A DNA stretch of 46,146 bases from Thiorhodococcus drewsii AZ1 (GCF_000224065.1 NZ_AFWT01000036.1:1-46146), one strand, 5' to 3'; numbered from the stretch's first letter, positions 33,679 to 42,733 are shown. The notes: a model not told the origin generated them from the sequence alone. A program made the numbers and translations.

Positions 33679-35238
33679 TCACTCAGCGGCCTCGGGGCGC
33701 CGCCCCGCGTGAGCGCCGCCAACACCTCCGCCCCCAGCGGCCCCCACCACCACACCGGGCGCCCCCGGCACAGGCGCGGCAGCTGTCGGCAAGGCCGCCC
33801 GCGCCTCCAGGCTCACGGCCGACGACGGCCCGATTCCAAGCCTGGAGCCGAGCAGCCTCCAGAGCCCCGGATCGGCAACATAGAGGCCAGCGGCCAAGAG
33901 CACGAGTGAAAGGACCAGTGCCGAGAGACCGGCAAGACGAACCCGCCATGGATGCTTTTCGGACGCGCCCGGGGCCGGGTCGGCGGGGGTTGCATCGGCG
34001 AGCTGGACTAACGGAGGCGGAACCGGGGGAGGTGCAGCCATGTCGACTGAAGCCGCGCGCTGCGTGGACGCGGCAGACGGCTGGGCGGCGCGTCCTGCCT
34101 CCTTTGGGCCGCCGGTTGACGCATTCGCGTCCGCTGACGGATCCGATCCATCCGATTCGCTCCGCTGGACACGCGCCGCGACAGGCTCACGCGGTGCCCC
34201 GACATCGGGCTTATCCGCAGACGGACCGGGAGAGGCGTGACTCGACACCCCAGCGGCAGCCATCCCAAGAGGCTCGGGCGCGCTCGCTGCCGACGTCGGC
34301 GTCAACCTCAGATCACCCGGCTCGGAGCTCGGCAGGTCGGATGCCGCCAGCCCAGAAAGCGGGTCACTCAGCAGCGCTGCACTGATGTCTCGCAGCCGAG
34401 CGTCGTTGCTCCAATCAGGCAGCGTGAGCGCCTCGTCCCTCAGCTCAGCCATCACCAGCTCCGCATCTTCGAGCCGGACTTCAGGCTCGCCAGTGACGAT
34501 GCCGCGCAGCAGCAAACGGCTGCACATGAGATTTATAAGCCGCGGGATCCCGCCGCTGTAGGCGTAGACAACACCCAGCACTCCCGGAGCAAAAGAGGGC
34601 TGGCCGGTCCAGCCCGCCCCCAGCAGACGGTGCGCGACGTAACGCATCGTCTCGCTCGGAAAAAGCGGCTCGAGATGCCAGGCAGCAACGATTCTTTGAT
34701 GGACTTGCTCCATCTCCGGGCGGCGAATTCGCTCACGCAGCTGCTCTTGACCCAACAGCAGGATCTGTAGCAGGGGTCTCCCAGCGTGCTCCAGATTCGT
34801 CAACAGCCGCAGCTCCTCCAAGGCGCTCACGGCCAAGTCCTGGGCCTCGTCGATCACCAAGATCGCGCGCTGGCCCGCGTCGCTGAGGCCTTCCAGACAA
34901 CGCATGATCTCCTGCAGCACCAGGGCCTTGCTGGGCGCGTTCGCGGTCACACCGAGGTTGTAAGCCACCATGCGCAGGAGATCCTCGGCCTCCAGCTGAG
35001 TGCTCACCAGCACGATGGCCTTCAGCTTTGTGCGGTCGATCCTGGACCTGAGGTCATTGACCAGCGTCGTCTTCCCTGTCCCGGGCTTACCCGTGATCAT
35101 GACGATGCCATCGCCACGGACCAGCGCGTAATCGATGTAGTCCCGCGCCTTCACGAAATGGTCGTGCGGGAAAGACTCCGAATGGTCGGGGCTAAGCGGG
35201 AAGGGATCCGCGCGCAGTCCGTAGAAGCTCTTGATCAT
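33679..35238 (-). CDS. XrtA-associated ATPase (ExeA-like AAA)
   Basis: The 519-residue protein starts with an AAA+ domain (Walker A MITGKPGTGKTTLVNDL, Walker B ILVIDEAQDLAVSALEELR) and SGGIPRLINLMCSRLLL, the typical ExeA/GspA arrangement. After residue 310 it continues with a long Pro/Ala/Ser-rich linker, a single membrane span near residues 430-452 (LAGLSALVLSLVLLAAGLYV) and a short periplasmic Gly/Ala tail. It may supply energy for export or assembly. The ATG at 35238 has a perfect GGAGGA site, so the listed frame extension to 35256 was discarded. The gene heads the group ATPase-prsK-prsR. The extended linker and tail are longer than in most relatives. Confidence 0.92.
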   Translation of the reverse strand: MIKSFYGLRADPFPLSPDHSESFPHDHFVKARDYIDYALVRGDGIVMITGKPGTGKTTLVNDLRSRIDRTKLKAIVLVSTQLEAEDLLRMVAYNLGVTANAPSKALVLQEIMRCLEGLSDAGQRAILVIDEAQDLAVSALEELRLLTNLEHAGRPLLQILLLGQEQLRERIRRPEMEQVHQRIVAAWHLEPLFPSETMRYVAHRLLGAGWTGQPSFAPGVLGVVYAYSGGIPRLINLMCSRLLLRGIVTGEPEVRLEDAELVMAELRDEALTLPDWSNDARLRDISAALLSDPLSGLAASDLPSSEPGDLRLTPTSAASAPEPLGMAAAGVSSHASPGPSADKPDVGAPREPVAARVQRSESDGSDPSADANASTGGPKEAGRAAQPSAASTQRAASVDMAAPPPVPPPLVQLADATPADPAPGASEKHPWRVRLAGLSALVLSLVLLAAGLYVADPGLWRLLGSRLGIGPSSAVSLEARAALPTAAAPVPGAPGVVVGAAGGGGVGGAHAGRRPEAAE

Positions 35239-35566
35239 CCGTTCCTCCGATCGCACTTCGGCGCAGCAGCGCTCCGTTTAGGCACGGCGAGCATCGTGCT
35301 CTGCCCGTTCAGCAGGAATCAATACCCTATTCGCCCGGATAAACTTCATCCTGACCTGGCGTGCATCGTGAGCAAAGTCGAAGCCGACTCGGTCACACAC
35401 AACCTCGCAAGCCTACCACCCGCTATCGAAAAGGGCCAAGACCGCTCGGCGCTCGGGCCGCGATGGCACGTTGATCAGGGCAGTCGCGAGGCCCAGAAAC
35501 CGTGACAGGCCCGTCTTGACCCGATCGACGACAGGCGTCCGCCGTAGTCGGCGGCAGAGCAAGCAA

Positions 35567-35848
35567 GGAAGTGCCCATCAACAACTTCCCCCTTTCGCAA
35601 AGGGGGTCATGGGGATTTCCGGCGGCATCGCTCGGGGCTCGATCGTCCTCTGGCCAAAGCGCGTGGCCGGTCGGAGCGGCGCCCCGCCGCGAGCTGTGCG
35701 CGATCGCGGCGGGGCGCCGCTCCCACCTGGCTTTGCCTGTCCGGTTGTCATCCCGCGCAGGGTGCAATCGCCCCAGCGTATTGCGCCGCATGCTTGGGAT
35801 CGAAGTTCTTGGAAATCATCCAAGCAGGGAAACACTTGATGGACCATG
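35567..35848. mobile_element. MITE-like element with ISAzo13-type ends, containing the long hairpin repeat
   Basis: The left end GGAAGTGCCCATCAACAACT and the right end, inverted, GTCCATCAAGTGTTTCCC both match the termini of the ISAzo13-type element at 40675-41979. No transposase remains. The interior includes hairpin repeat copy 3, so either the repeat jumped into the element or the element formed around it. The left 60 bp is closely similar to the inverted right half of 16604-16702. Confidence 0.6.
35637..35745. repeat. Long hairpin repeat, copy 3 (inverted orientation)
   Basis: Arms at 35669-35692 and 35704-35727 carry the same hairpin as copies 1 and 2. Read on the reverse strand it has the same order of flanks (CGGACAGGCAAAGCC before, CCAGAGGACGATCGAGCC after), showing it is the same repeat in the other orientation. 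Confidence 0.8.
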
Positions 35849-36477
35849 ACTAAGATCAATGGCCGAGAGCGCCAAAGAAGCTGTCAGCCCTAACAGCTGA
35901 CTGCCACTTTCCGCCACGGCTGCCAGACGCAAGGCTCCTTATGCCGGTTGCTCGGTACACGTTGACGTCACCCTCATCGTGGAAGCATCATTCTGGAACG
36001 GGCAACAAACCCCGCGCAGCGATCGCCAAGAGATCTGCCGCCACAGCACGAGAGGCTGTGACCCTTGATGCGGGTTAAGGCGAACTCCGCAAATGACCTT
36101 ATCCAAAAGGCGCGAGTCGGCAGGATGGGCAAAGTCCACACTCGGGGCTTGAGCGTCACCGCAGCGCTGGACGGACGTGCCAATCCTGCAAAGCGCTGCG
36201 CTGGAATGATGGGCACGCCCTTGACCCTCGGCACTCCGAATCAAGCGCATCACCAGGGCTTTGCCCATCCTTACGGGATCGGAACTGCGGATATATTGTT
36301 TGCCGGCAATCGCCTATAAAGAAGAGTCTATGCTGGATGGCCTGTACTTTGCTTGCAGTGCACAGAGTGCCGACGAAGAGGTTGACGCGGAGTGTTCTTG
36401 CACGCTGATCCCTTAGCGGATGACACTTGAACCTAGGACTAAGTCATTGAAGACAAGCGACAGGAGAGGACGACTCA

Positions 36478-36654
36478 ATGGAGAATCAGGAAACGGCTCA
36501 AATGCAAGATCTCAGCGCCGAAGAGCGCATGAGGCACTATCAAAAAGCACTCGAGACCTGCCGCGCTCCAGCCTGCTTTCGCGAAGAGGTCCTGCAGAAT
36601 GTCTACCGCAGCCTGATCGACGAGTACCGAGCACAAGCTCAAAGGAGCGACTGA
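36478..36654 (+). CDS. Small 58-residue protein of unknown function
   Basis: The frame starts with ATG at 36478, preceded by AGGAGAGGA at an ideal 8-base spacing, the best ribosome site in this part of the window. It runs to TGA at 36652-36654. The product is hydrophilic and helical (MENQETAQMQDLSAEERMR, then a stretch with two cysteines, TCRAPACFREEVLQN, then RSLIDEYRAQAQRSD). It has no signal peptide or membrane span. No family was recognised. The gene is convergent with prsT, and a nested palindromic element begins a few bases after its stop, which may end transcription. A real gene is likely given the ribosome site, but similarity support is missing. Confidence 0.6.
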   Translation: MENQETAQMQDLSAEERMRHYQKALETCRAPACFREEVLQNVYRSLIDEYRAQAQRSD

Positions 36655-36658
36655 CCTA

Positions 36659-36745
36659 GAGACTGTCTGGAAACCATCTTCGAGGCATCGATAGGAGGGT
36701 TGTACAAGGGGCGACTTCAGTCGCCCCGAGTTTCCAGGCAGAGCT
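36659..36745. repeat. Nested palindromic element, second copy
   Basis: Outer arms CTGTCTGGAAAC and GTTTCCAGGCAG enclose a strong GGGGCGACTTCAGTCGCCCC palindrome at 36707-36726. The order and core match the element at 4331-4440 read in reverse. It lies between the convergent ends of the small ORF and prsT, so it could serve as a bidirectional transcription stop. Confidence 0.72.
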
Positions 36746-36807
36746 TCTAACAGCGTCAGCGTCATCGCGCAACCGACGTCAGAAACAGCGTCGGCGCCAG
36801 GCAAGAC

Positions 36808-39800
36808 TCACTGCGCTCGCAGGCGCGCCAATAAGGACTCCGCCGCGGCGCGCTCCGCAAAGCCCTGATCCAGCGCGAGGGCCGTCTGCAGCGCCTTGAT
36901 CGCTTGGTCCGGCGCCCCGGCACGCGCGAGGATGCTCGCCTTGTGGAAGAGGATGCTGGCATTCTCCGGCGCCTTCTGGTGCGCCTCCTCCACCAAGCGC
37001 TGCGCCTCCGCCAGTTGCCCCTGCTCGCCGAGCAGCACCGCCAGGGTGTCGGCGATATCCGCCGAGTCCGGCGAGATGGCATGCGCCTGCCGGCCGTACT
37101 CCAGGGCCTTGTCCGGCTGCTCCTCTCTGAGCAGCCAGGCCAGATTGTTCAGCGCGATCGGATTGGCGCCGCCCAGAGCGAGCGAGCGCTCATAGTGCTC
37201 GGCCGCCTCCTTCTGCTTGCCGACATTCATATAGAGCATCCCGACCTCGAAATGCACCAGGCCGTCGTTCGGATGCTTGTCCAGCCAGGCCGTCATGTCG
37301 CGCCAGGCGCCCTCAATGTCTTGGGATTTCACCTTGACGCGCGCCATCCACAGCAGACTCACAGAGCTTGGTGACTGCTTGAACAACTTGCCGTAGATCT
37401 CACCCGCGCGCCCGAGGTCATCTTGAGCCTCCGCAAGATTACCCTCCAGCACCATCACGTCCTGACTGTCGGCGCCGACGATGCGCTTGAGCGCGTCGAT
37501 CCGCGCCTCGGCCTCGTCGACGGCCTTCTTGAGGATGGCGAGGCGCGCGAGCCCGTTGAGTGCCGCGACCGAGTCCGGCTGCAAGCGCAGTGCCCGCTCG
37601 AGGGCACGCTCCGCGCCCGCCTCGTCGCCCAGCCCCGCCTGGGCGCCCGCCAAGGCCACCAGGATTTGCGGGTCGTCGGGACGCAGGCGCTCGAGCTGGC
37701 GCAGCGTCTTGGCCGCCGCCTCATAGCGCTCCAGCTTCAGCTGCGCCTCGGCCTCCAGGCCCAGCAGCCCGGGGTCGTCCCCATGGATCGTCCGGGCCTC
37801 ATCGAGCAGGCTCAGCGCGCGTGCCGCATTGTCCTGCCGCAGCCAGTAGGCCGCCAAATAGAGTCGCGGCGTCAGGAGCAGTGGATTACCTTGCACGGCT
37901 TGGTTCAAAGACGCCTGCGCCGCGAGCGGGTCATCGCGCAACAGGGCCAGCCGTGCCAGCCCGACGAGCAGGTCGACATCCACCGGGTGCCGCTCCAGGC
38001 TGGCCTCATAGAGGCGCTGGGCCTCATCCAGATCACCCTGGGTGATGGCAATCTCCGCCAAGCCTCGGGTCGCCGCCGGGCTGCCCGGCTCAAGGGCCAG
38101 GGCGCGACCGAAGGACTGTGCCGCCAGCTCGGTCTGGCCCTCGCGCTGATAGAGGGTGCCAAGCAGCAGATGCACGCCGGGCGCATTCGGCTGGCGGTCA
38201 CGCAGCGCCTGCGCCGCTTCCAGCGCACGCTGCGGGTTGCCGTCGCGCACATAGCCGAGGATCAGCTGTTCGGCCGCGCCCTGCAGCCCCAGATCGATAG
38301 CCAAGGCCTTGCCTGTGCCGCCCAGCAATTCCTGGAACGCCTGATTAGCGGCCGTCAGGTTGCCGCGCAGGTCGGCGATCTGGGCCTCGATCAAGAGCAC
38401 CTCGCGGTCGGACGCGCCCAGGCGCTCGCGCAAGCCACGCAGACCACGCTCGGCCGCCGCGATATCCTTCCGCGCGACCGCCAGCTTGGTCAGCCCGAGC
38501 CGCGCCGGCAGGTACTCGGGATCCAGGTCGAGCGCCTTCTCCAGGCTCGCATTCGCCTCATCAAGCTTGCCCAGCTCGGCGCTCGCGCTGGCAAGGCTGA
38601 CCAGCAGCCCCGGCTCTTCGTTGACGGCGTCGCCCAGCCGCAGCAGGGTCGCGCGCGCGGCGCCATAGTCGGCCAGCGCGAGCTGGGCGCTGGCCGTCAG
38701 GCGGAGCGCGCCCGGCTTGGCGGCCGCGTCGTCGTCCAGCAAGGCCAGCAGCCGCAGCGTCTGGGCCGGGCTACCCAGGCGCAGCTCCTGGGCGCCGACC
38801 TCCAGGATGGCATCCACCGCCTTGGGACCGCTCGCCAAGGCCTGCTCGACATAGCCGCGTGCCGCCTCGCCATCACCCATCGCCAAGGCAATGCGCGCCA
38901 GCTGGGCCAGCCGGGCGTCGGACTCGGGATGGTAGGCGAGACTGGATTCAAGGACATGGCGCGCGCGCTCGAGATCCCCCGTCTGCGCGGCCAGCTCGGC
39001 CACGCCGACCGCCGCGGCCAGTCTGCCGGGGTCCTTGTCCAGCGCGGCATTGAAATCCTGCAGGGCGGCGTCGGATTCTCCGCGCGCCAGGCTCACCAGC
39101 CCTGTCAGGGCAAGCGCCGCGGGTCCGTCAGACGACTCCTTGCGATAGGCATCGGCCAGTGATCCGGCCTCTTCCAGATCCCCCGCGCGCAGTGCTTTCA
39201 GAACGCCCTGAGCGGACGCGGTCTGCAACGCGGGATCCTCCGTCAGAGCCGCCTTGAGCTGGTCGAGACCGGCCGCATTCGAGCCTTGGGCCAGCAGCGC
39301 GGCGCCGGCCCTGACCGCCTCGGCGGGCGAGCTGATGATCGCCTGCCGGACTTGACGCAGCACGGCCAAGCCCTCGTCACGCTTGCCCTGCATCATCAGG
39401 GCACTGGCGAGCAGGTCCATGGAGGCCGCGTCGTTCGGCAGCTGCGCCAAGAGCTGACGCGCCAGCGCCTCCGCCTCCTCCAGCTCACCGAGCTGAAGCA
39501 GCGTCATGCCCAGCATGCGGCGCGTGGTGATTTCGTCCGGCCGCGCCGAGACGGCGCGCTCTAGGTAGATGCGCGCCATCGCCGGCTCGCCGAGTGCCAG
39601 CTGATTGCTTCCGGCCAGGGCCAGGGAGGCCCCTTCGGCGGGCAACTTGCCGAGCGCGGCATCCAAGTAAGAGCGGGCGGAACGATAGTCCTGCCGGAGA
39701 TAGGCGAGCAGGCCATCCGCGTAATCGAGCTGGGGCGATTCCTTGAGCTTGGCGCGCAAGGCTTTCAGGTCTTCTTCGGCAGCGTCTAGGCTGCCGGCCT

Positions 39801-40533
39801 GCAGGCGCACGAGGGCGCGCGTCAGCTGGGCGCGAAGAGACTGAGCAGGATCGGCCATAGCTTTCGTGAGGGCCGACTCAGCCGCGTCCAGCTGTCCGGA
39901 GCTGCGTTCGATCGCAGCCATCAGAAGCCAGCCATCCGCTCGGTCGGGAGCATCTTCCAAGACGGACTTGACTCTCTCGCGAGCCTCGGTGAAGCGACCA
40001 AGCTCTGACTCCACATGGGCCATCGCAAGTCGACCTTCGTTCGATGCAGCATCCAGAGCTAGGGCCGAAGCCGCCTTCTCCTCAGCCGCTAAAATTCTTT
40101 CACGGGCAAGCAACGACTCTGCTTGCGTAGCCAGCACGGATGCTCGCACGACAGGAGAAAGATCGTTCCCCACCGCGAGCGCGTCGAGCTTCTCGTATAC
40201 GCCTTCACCCAGCAAAGCTGTGGCAAGATCCCTAAGCAAGTCCGAATTCGAGATGCCAAGCTGCTGTGCTCGCTCGAGTTCGCGCGTGGCCGACACATAA
40301 TTACCCTGACGAAGGAAAGCGCGACCGAGCAGCCAGCGAGCGGCTGGATCATCCGGCGCAATCTGAAGCGCGCTCTTAAAATTGATCACTGCAACGCTCA
40401 GATCGCCGTGATCCAAAGCGCGTCGCCCCTCGGATAGGTATTGCTCGAACGAATGCGATTCGCTACAGCCAACCAGAGGTCCTGCACTTAACAGAATAAT
40501 CAGGAAGGTAGTCGCTATTGATCTATGCGTCAT
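36808..40533 (-). CDS. prsT: PEP-CTERM system TPR-repeat lipoprotein PrsT
   Basis: The 1241-residue protein has a lipoprotein signal (MTHRSIATTFLIILLSAGPLVGC) and then tetratricopeptide repeats over the whole length, recognisable by repeated motifs such as ALDHGDLSVAVINFKSALQIAPDDPAARWLLGRAFL and GDEAGAERALERALRLQPDS. PrsT proteins are part of the PrsK/PrsR/XrtA group and probably act as envelope scaffolds. As far as I recall the family is typically near 900 residues, so this one has several extra repeats. The frame is open to 40581, but the start at 40533 puts the signal peptide at the N-terminus. A hairpin with a T-rich tail lies upstream (40605-40650). Confidence 0.93.
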   Translation of the reverse strand: MTHRSIATTFLIILLSAGPLVGCSESHSFEQYLSEGRRALDHGDLSVAVINFKSALQIAPDDPAARWLLGRAFLRQGNYVSATRELERAQQLGISNSDLLRDLATALLGEGVYEKLDALAVGNDLSPVVRASVLATQAESLLARERILAAEEKAASALALDAASNEGRLAMAHVESELGRFTEARERVKSVLEDAPDRADGWLLMAAIERSSGQLDAAESALTKAMADPAQSLRAQLTRALVRLQAGSLDAAEEDLKALRAKLKESPQLDYADGLLAYLRQDYRSARSYLDAALGKLPAEGASLALAGSNQLALGEPAMARIYLERAVSARPDEITTRRMLGMTLLQLGELEEAEALARQLLAQLPNDAASMDLLASALMMQGKRDEGLAVLRQVRQAIISSPAEAVRAGAALLAQGSNAAGLDQLKAALTEDPALQTASAQGVLKALRAGDLEEAGSLADAYRKESSDGPAALALTGLVSLARGESDAALQDFNAALDKDPGRLAAAVGVAELAAQTGDLERARHVLESSLAYHPESDARLAQLARIALAMGDGEAARGYVEQALASGPKAVDAILEVGAQELRLGSPAQTLRLLALLDDDAAAKPGALRLTASAQLALADYGAARATLLRLGDAVNEEPGLLVSLASASAELGKLDEANASLEKALDLDPEYLPARLGLTKLAVARKDIAAAERGLRGLRERLGASDREVLLIEAQIADLRGNLTAANQAFQELLGGTGKALAIDLGLQGAAEQLILGYVRDGNPQRALEAAQALRDRQPNAPGVHLLLGTLYQREGQTELAAQSFGRALALEPGSPAATRGLAEIAITQGDLDEAQRLYEASLERHPVDVDLLVGLARLALLRDDPLAAQASLNQAVQGNPLLLTPRLYLAAYWLRQDNAARALSLLDEARTIHGDDPGLLGLEAEAQLKLERYEAAAKTLRQLERLRPDDPQILVALAGAQAGLGDEAGAERALERALRLQPDSVAALNGLARLAILKKAVDEAEARIDALKRIVGADSQDVMVLEGNLAEAQDDLGRAGEIYGKLFKQSPSSVSLLWMARVKVKSQDIEGAWRDMTAWLDKHPNDGLVHFEVGMLYMNVGKQKEAAEHYERSLALGGANPIALNNLAWLLREEQPDKALEYGRQAHAISPDSADIADTLAVLLGEQGQLAEAQRLVEEAHQKAPENASILFHKASILARAGAPDQAIKALQTALALDQGFAERAAAESLLARLRAQ

Positions 40534-40604
40534 ACGGACGGTCCGGGAATAGTCGAAACCCACTAGGAGGTCGCTTGCCATGAAGCAAGATCATACCAGG
40601 GCCA

Positions 40605-40650
40605 GTAACAAAAAAGGAAAAGAGCCAGATCCTGGTGAATCTGACTCTTC
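40605..40650 (-). terminator. Rho-independent terminator-like hairpin
   Basis: Read on the minus strand, AAGAGTCAGAT pairs with ATCTGGCTCTT (one mismatch, 8-base loop) and is followed by the T-rich TTCCTTTTTTG. It would stop transcription coming from the transposase side before prsT, or act in the prsT leader. Confidence 0.6.
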
Positions 40651-40674
40651 CGGAACACTAGAGAACCAACGTAA

Positions 40675-41979
40675 GGGACCGTCCACTAACTATTTCCCGA
40701 TTTATTCGGCCTGATGGTGTAGTTTAGATTGGGGCAGAGGCGTCGCCGTCGCATGTTCAGTGCCGCCATGTCTTGCAAGCTGATTTTGATCCCTTTGGCG
40801 TACACCGTCGTATCGAGGATGGCTTTGATCTGTAGTCGCGTCGTAGTGGTTGTGCCACGGATGAGTGCCAGCATGGTGTCGAGCGAACGCAGCGGATGGC
40901 CGGCCCAATTGCGGCTGATCTGACTGAACAGGCGATGTTCGATGGGGTTCCATTTGGAGGCGCCGCTGGGGTAATGGCAGACGGTGACGCTCAGGCCGAT
41001 CTCGTTGGCGAGACGTTGGAGTTCACGCTTCCACAGACGCGGACGATATCCATTGCAGCCGCCCGCGTCGGCCTCGATCAGCAGATGGTCAGCATGCGGA
41101 TAGCGTGCGCGCCCCAGTTGCTCCCACCAGTGGCGAATCGAGGTGACGGCGAACGCGGCGGTGGTGGCAGAGGTCCCGACGTTGACCAATGCCTCGTTGG
41201 CTTGCGCATCATAGACGCCATAGGGTGTCGCTCGGCAGAGGGCGTCGCTGGGAAAATCATAGGTATTGACGATATCGGCGTGTCGACAATACCGTGAGCC
41301 GGCATTTTTGAACGCCCCGATCAGCTCGGATTTCTTGGCGTCCACGCTGATGACCGGCTGGCCGTGGCGCTGAAACTGCCCCTTGAGGCGCTGGATGAAC
41401 CGGTATTGCTGATCGCGCTGCGGGTGGGGGTTGCCGATCAGTCGTTTGACGTTGGTCTTGAGCGAATAGCCCAGCGGCTTGAGCAGACGCCCGACGGTGG
41501 TGGCACAGCCTCGCCCCAGACGCTCGGCCAGGGATCGCAAGCTGCTACGGGTGTATTGGGTACGCCCTTGCGGATCCCCGCCGGTTTCCGGCTCGACCAG
41601 CGCCAGCAGATCGGCCTCAAGGCGCGGATCCTTTTTTCAAAGGGGGACGTCCCCCGCCAACGCGACGCACTCGGTCACGTGGGCAGTCCGACAATCCCGC
41701 CGCAACGTCCAGGCGCCCTTGGCGCACGGTTTTCGTATCTAGCCCTGTTACCTCAGATACCCACTTCGTCCCGCCGTGACCAACAACCTCCGACAACAGA
41801 GCCGCCACCCAGCGGCGGTGCTTCTCGTTGAGCTGATCAAAGACCACCTTGACATGCCCTTCTACGGCTTCCGGAATCACGACCTCAACCGCTGCCATCC
41901 CGCACCCTCGGATATCACTTCATGATCGACCAAGCATACCGACTACGATGAAATCGGGAAACAGTTGATGGACACTTCC
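40675..41979 (-). mobile_element. ISAzo13-type insertion sequence, 1305 bp
   Basis: The ends are imperfect inverted repeats: GGGACCGTCCACTAACTATT at 40675 and, inverted from 41979, GGAAGTGTCCATCAACTGTT, both continuing into TTCCCGATTT. TAA lies directly outside both ends (40672-40674 and 41980-41982), a likely 3-bp duplication. The transposase frame is interrupted by one base. Confidence 0.75.
40686..41898 (-). pseudogene. ISAzo13-family transposase, frameshifted (or made by slippage)
   Basis: The upstream part (41898-41617) has the ISAzo13 N-terminus (WVAALLSEVVGHGGTKWVSEVTGLDTKTV and RVGGGRPPLKK). The downstream part (to 40686) has LVEPETGGDP, LAERLGRG, the catalytic-domain sequences VISVDAKKSELIGAFKNAG, LLIEADAGGCNGYRPRLWK and SKWNPIEHRLFSQIS with D, D and E. 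They join across a run of six A (six T at 41632-41637 on the plus strand). Reading five A instead gives a continuous protein (LKKDPRLEADLL). The shift needed is +1, so it is not the classical -1 slippery site. It is either a mutation or transcriptional slippage on the A tract. Confidence 0.82.
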
Positions 41980-42089
41980 TAAATATAGCCACCCGGTCTG
42001 ATATCCATACAGGCCCCTTCGGTGAATCCCTGGAAACACTGGCTAGAATCAAGGGGCCAGTACGAGTATCATGCAGAATGGCTATAGCA

Positions 42090-42560
42090 TCAAGCGGCTA
42101 CGGTTATGTCATCTACCTTTCGGCGGCGCCACCTGGCGAACAGCAGCGCTGAAAGCAACCCAGCCCCCAGTAGCGCGAGTACGCCCGGCTCTGGAACTAC
42201 AGAACTGCCGGCGACAACGGCGAAGATGCCGAAATTAGGCATGATGGAACCACCAGTTAGCGAAAACGTCAAATTAGCGGGAAGATGAAATGACGCTACG
42301 CCGGACAGGACTTCGCCGGTAATCGTATCAATAGTCAGCCAATCGGAAGCCGTAGGCGTCGAAATCGTGAGAATACCCCCATTAAGAGCGGCAGTAACGT
42401 CTTGTCCATTAACCTGTGGGTTTGGCATACTCGGCGACACGGATATAGCAAGATCGACGCCGGGGGTAAAGGTGATACCCCCAATCATTATCTCACCGGC
42501 ATATACATTCTGCGCAAAGCCTAGCAATATCGAGACGATGAGAAAAGCACGCTTAAGCAT
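42090..42560 (-). CDS. Secreted PEP-CTERM protein, candidate exosortase A substrate
   Basis: The 156-residue protein has a signal peptide (MLKRAFLIVSILLGFAQNVYA), a beta-rich mature region, and the C-terminal sorting signal: VPEP at residues 122-125, a hydrophobic stretch (GVLALLGAGLLSALLFA) and the basic WRRRK. The start is the ATG at 42560 with AGGGTGG upstream; the frame is open to 42671. Exosortase A would cut near the PEP motif. A sigma-54-type promoter lies upstream and a sigma-54 activator gene is divergent. The function of the mature part (GGITFTPGVDLAISVSP and following) is unknown. Confidence 0.93.
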   Translation of the reverse strand: MLKRAFLIVSILLGFAQNVYAGEIMIGGITFTPGVDLAISVSPSMPNPQVNGQDVTAALNGGILTISTPTASDWLTIDTITGEVLSGVASFHLPANLTFSLTGGSIMPNFGIFAVVAGSSVVPEPGVLALLGAGLLSALLFARWRRRKVDDITVAA

Positions 42561-42715
42561 AAGAACCACCCTAGAGGTTGAACAAAGAACACACCACTTT
42601 CCAACATATTGGCGAAAACTTGCCGCAGGTTGCAAGGCACTATAGAGGGAATTCGCTAGTGTGTTCGCCAAAAATCACAACATTTCAGTAGCAGCCTTGC
42701 CACACAAGTTACATC

Positions 42716-42733
42716 AAGCACAGAATGCGCCAA
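42716..42733 (-). promoter_or_regulatory. Sigma-54-type promoter of the PEP-CTERM gene
   Basis: Read on the minus strand: TTGGCGCATTCTGTGCTT, with GG and GC separated by exactly 10 bases as RpoN promoters require (consensus TGGCACG-N4-TTGC). It lies about 155 bp upstream of the ATG, implying a leader of roughly 140 bases. A sigma-54 activator is encoded divergently and PrsR is also such an activator. Confidence 0.62.

Larger units (their letters stand above)
35239..36477. other. 1.2-kb gene-poor region with repeats
   Basis: Between the ATPase and the small ORF no gene is supported. The region holds the MITE-like element with ISAzo13-type ends (35567-35848), the third copy of the long hairpin repeat (35637-35745), and a pair AGGATGGGCAAAG / CTTTGCCCATCCT at 36121-36133 and 36262-36274 that could form a hairpin. 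A similar CTTTGCCCATCC occurs at 3084. The region before 35567 has nothing recognisable apart from the promoter expected for the ATPase. Confidence 0.5.

Noticed and set aside
35939-36268. Minus-strand frame of 109 codons between the ATPase and small ORF
   Set aside because: No recognisable domain and no ribosome site; it spans an inverted repeat (36121-36133/36262-36274), consistent with intergenic repeat DNA.
36904-39162. Long plus-strand frames opposite prsT
   Set aside because: They mirror the TPR codon pattern of prsT and carry no independent motifs.
40582-40680. A sigma-54 promoter in front of prsT (TGGTATGATCTTGCTT)
   Set aside because: The GG and GC pairs are separated by 9 bases instead of the required 10.
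41632-41637. Programmed -1 frameshift (A AAA AAG type) in the ISAzo13 transposase
   Set aside because: The downstream frame is reached by a +1 shift, not -1, so the classical mechanism does not apply.
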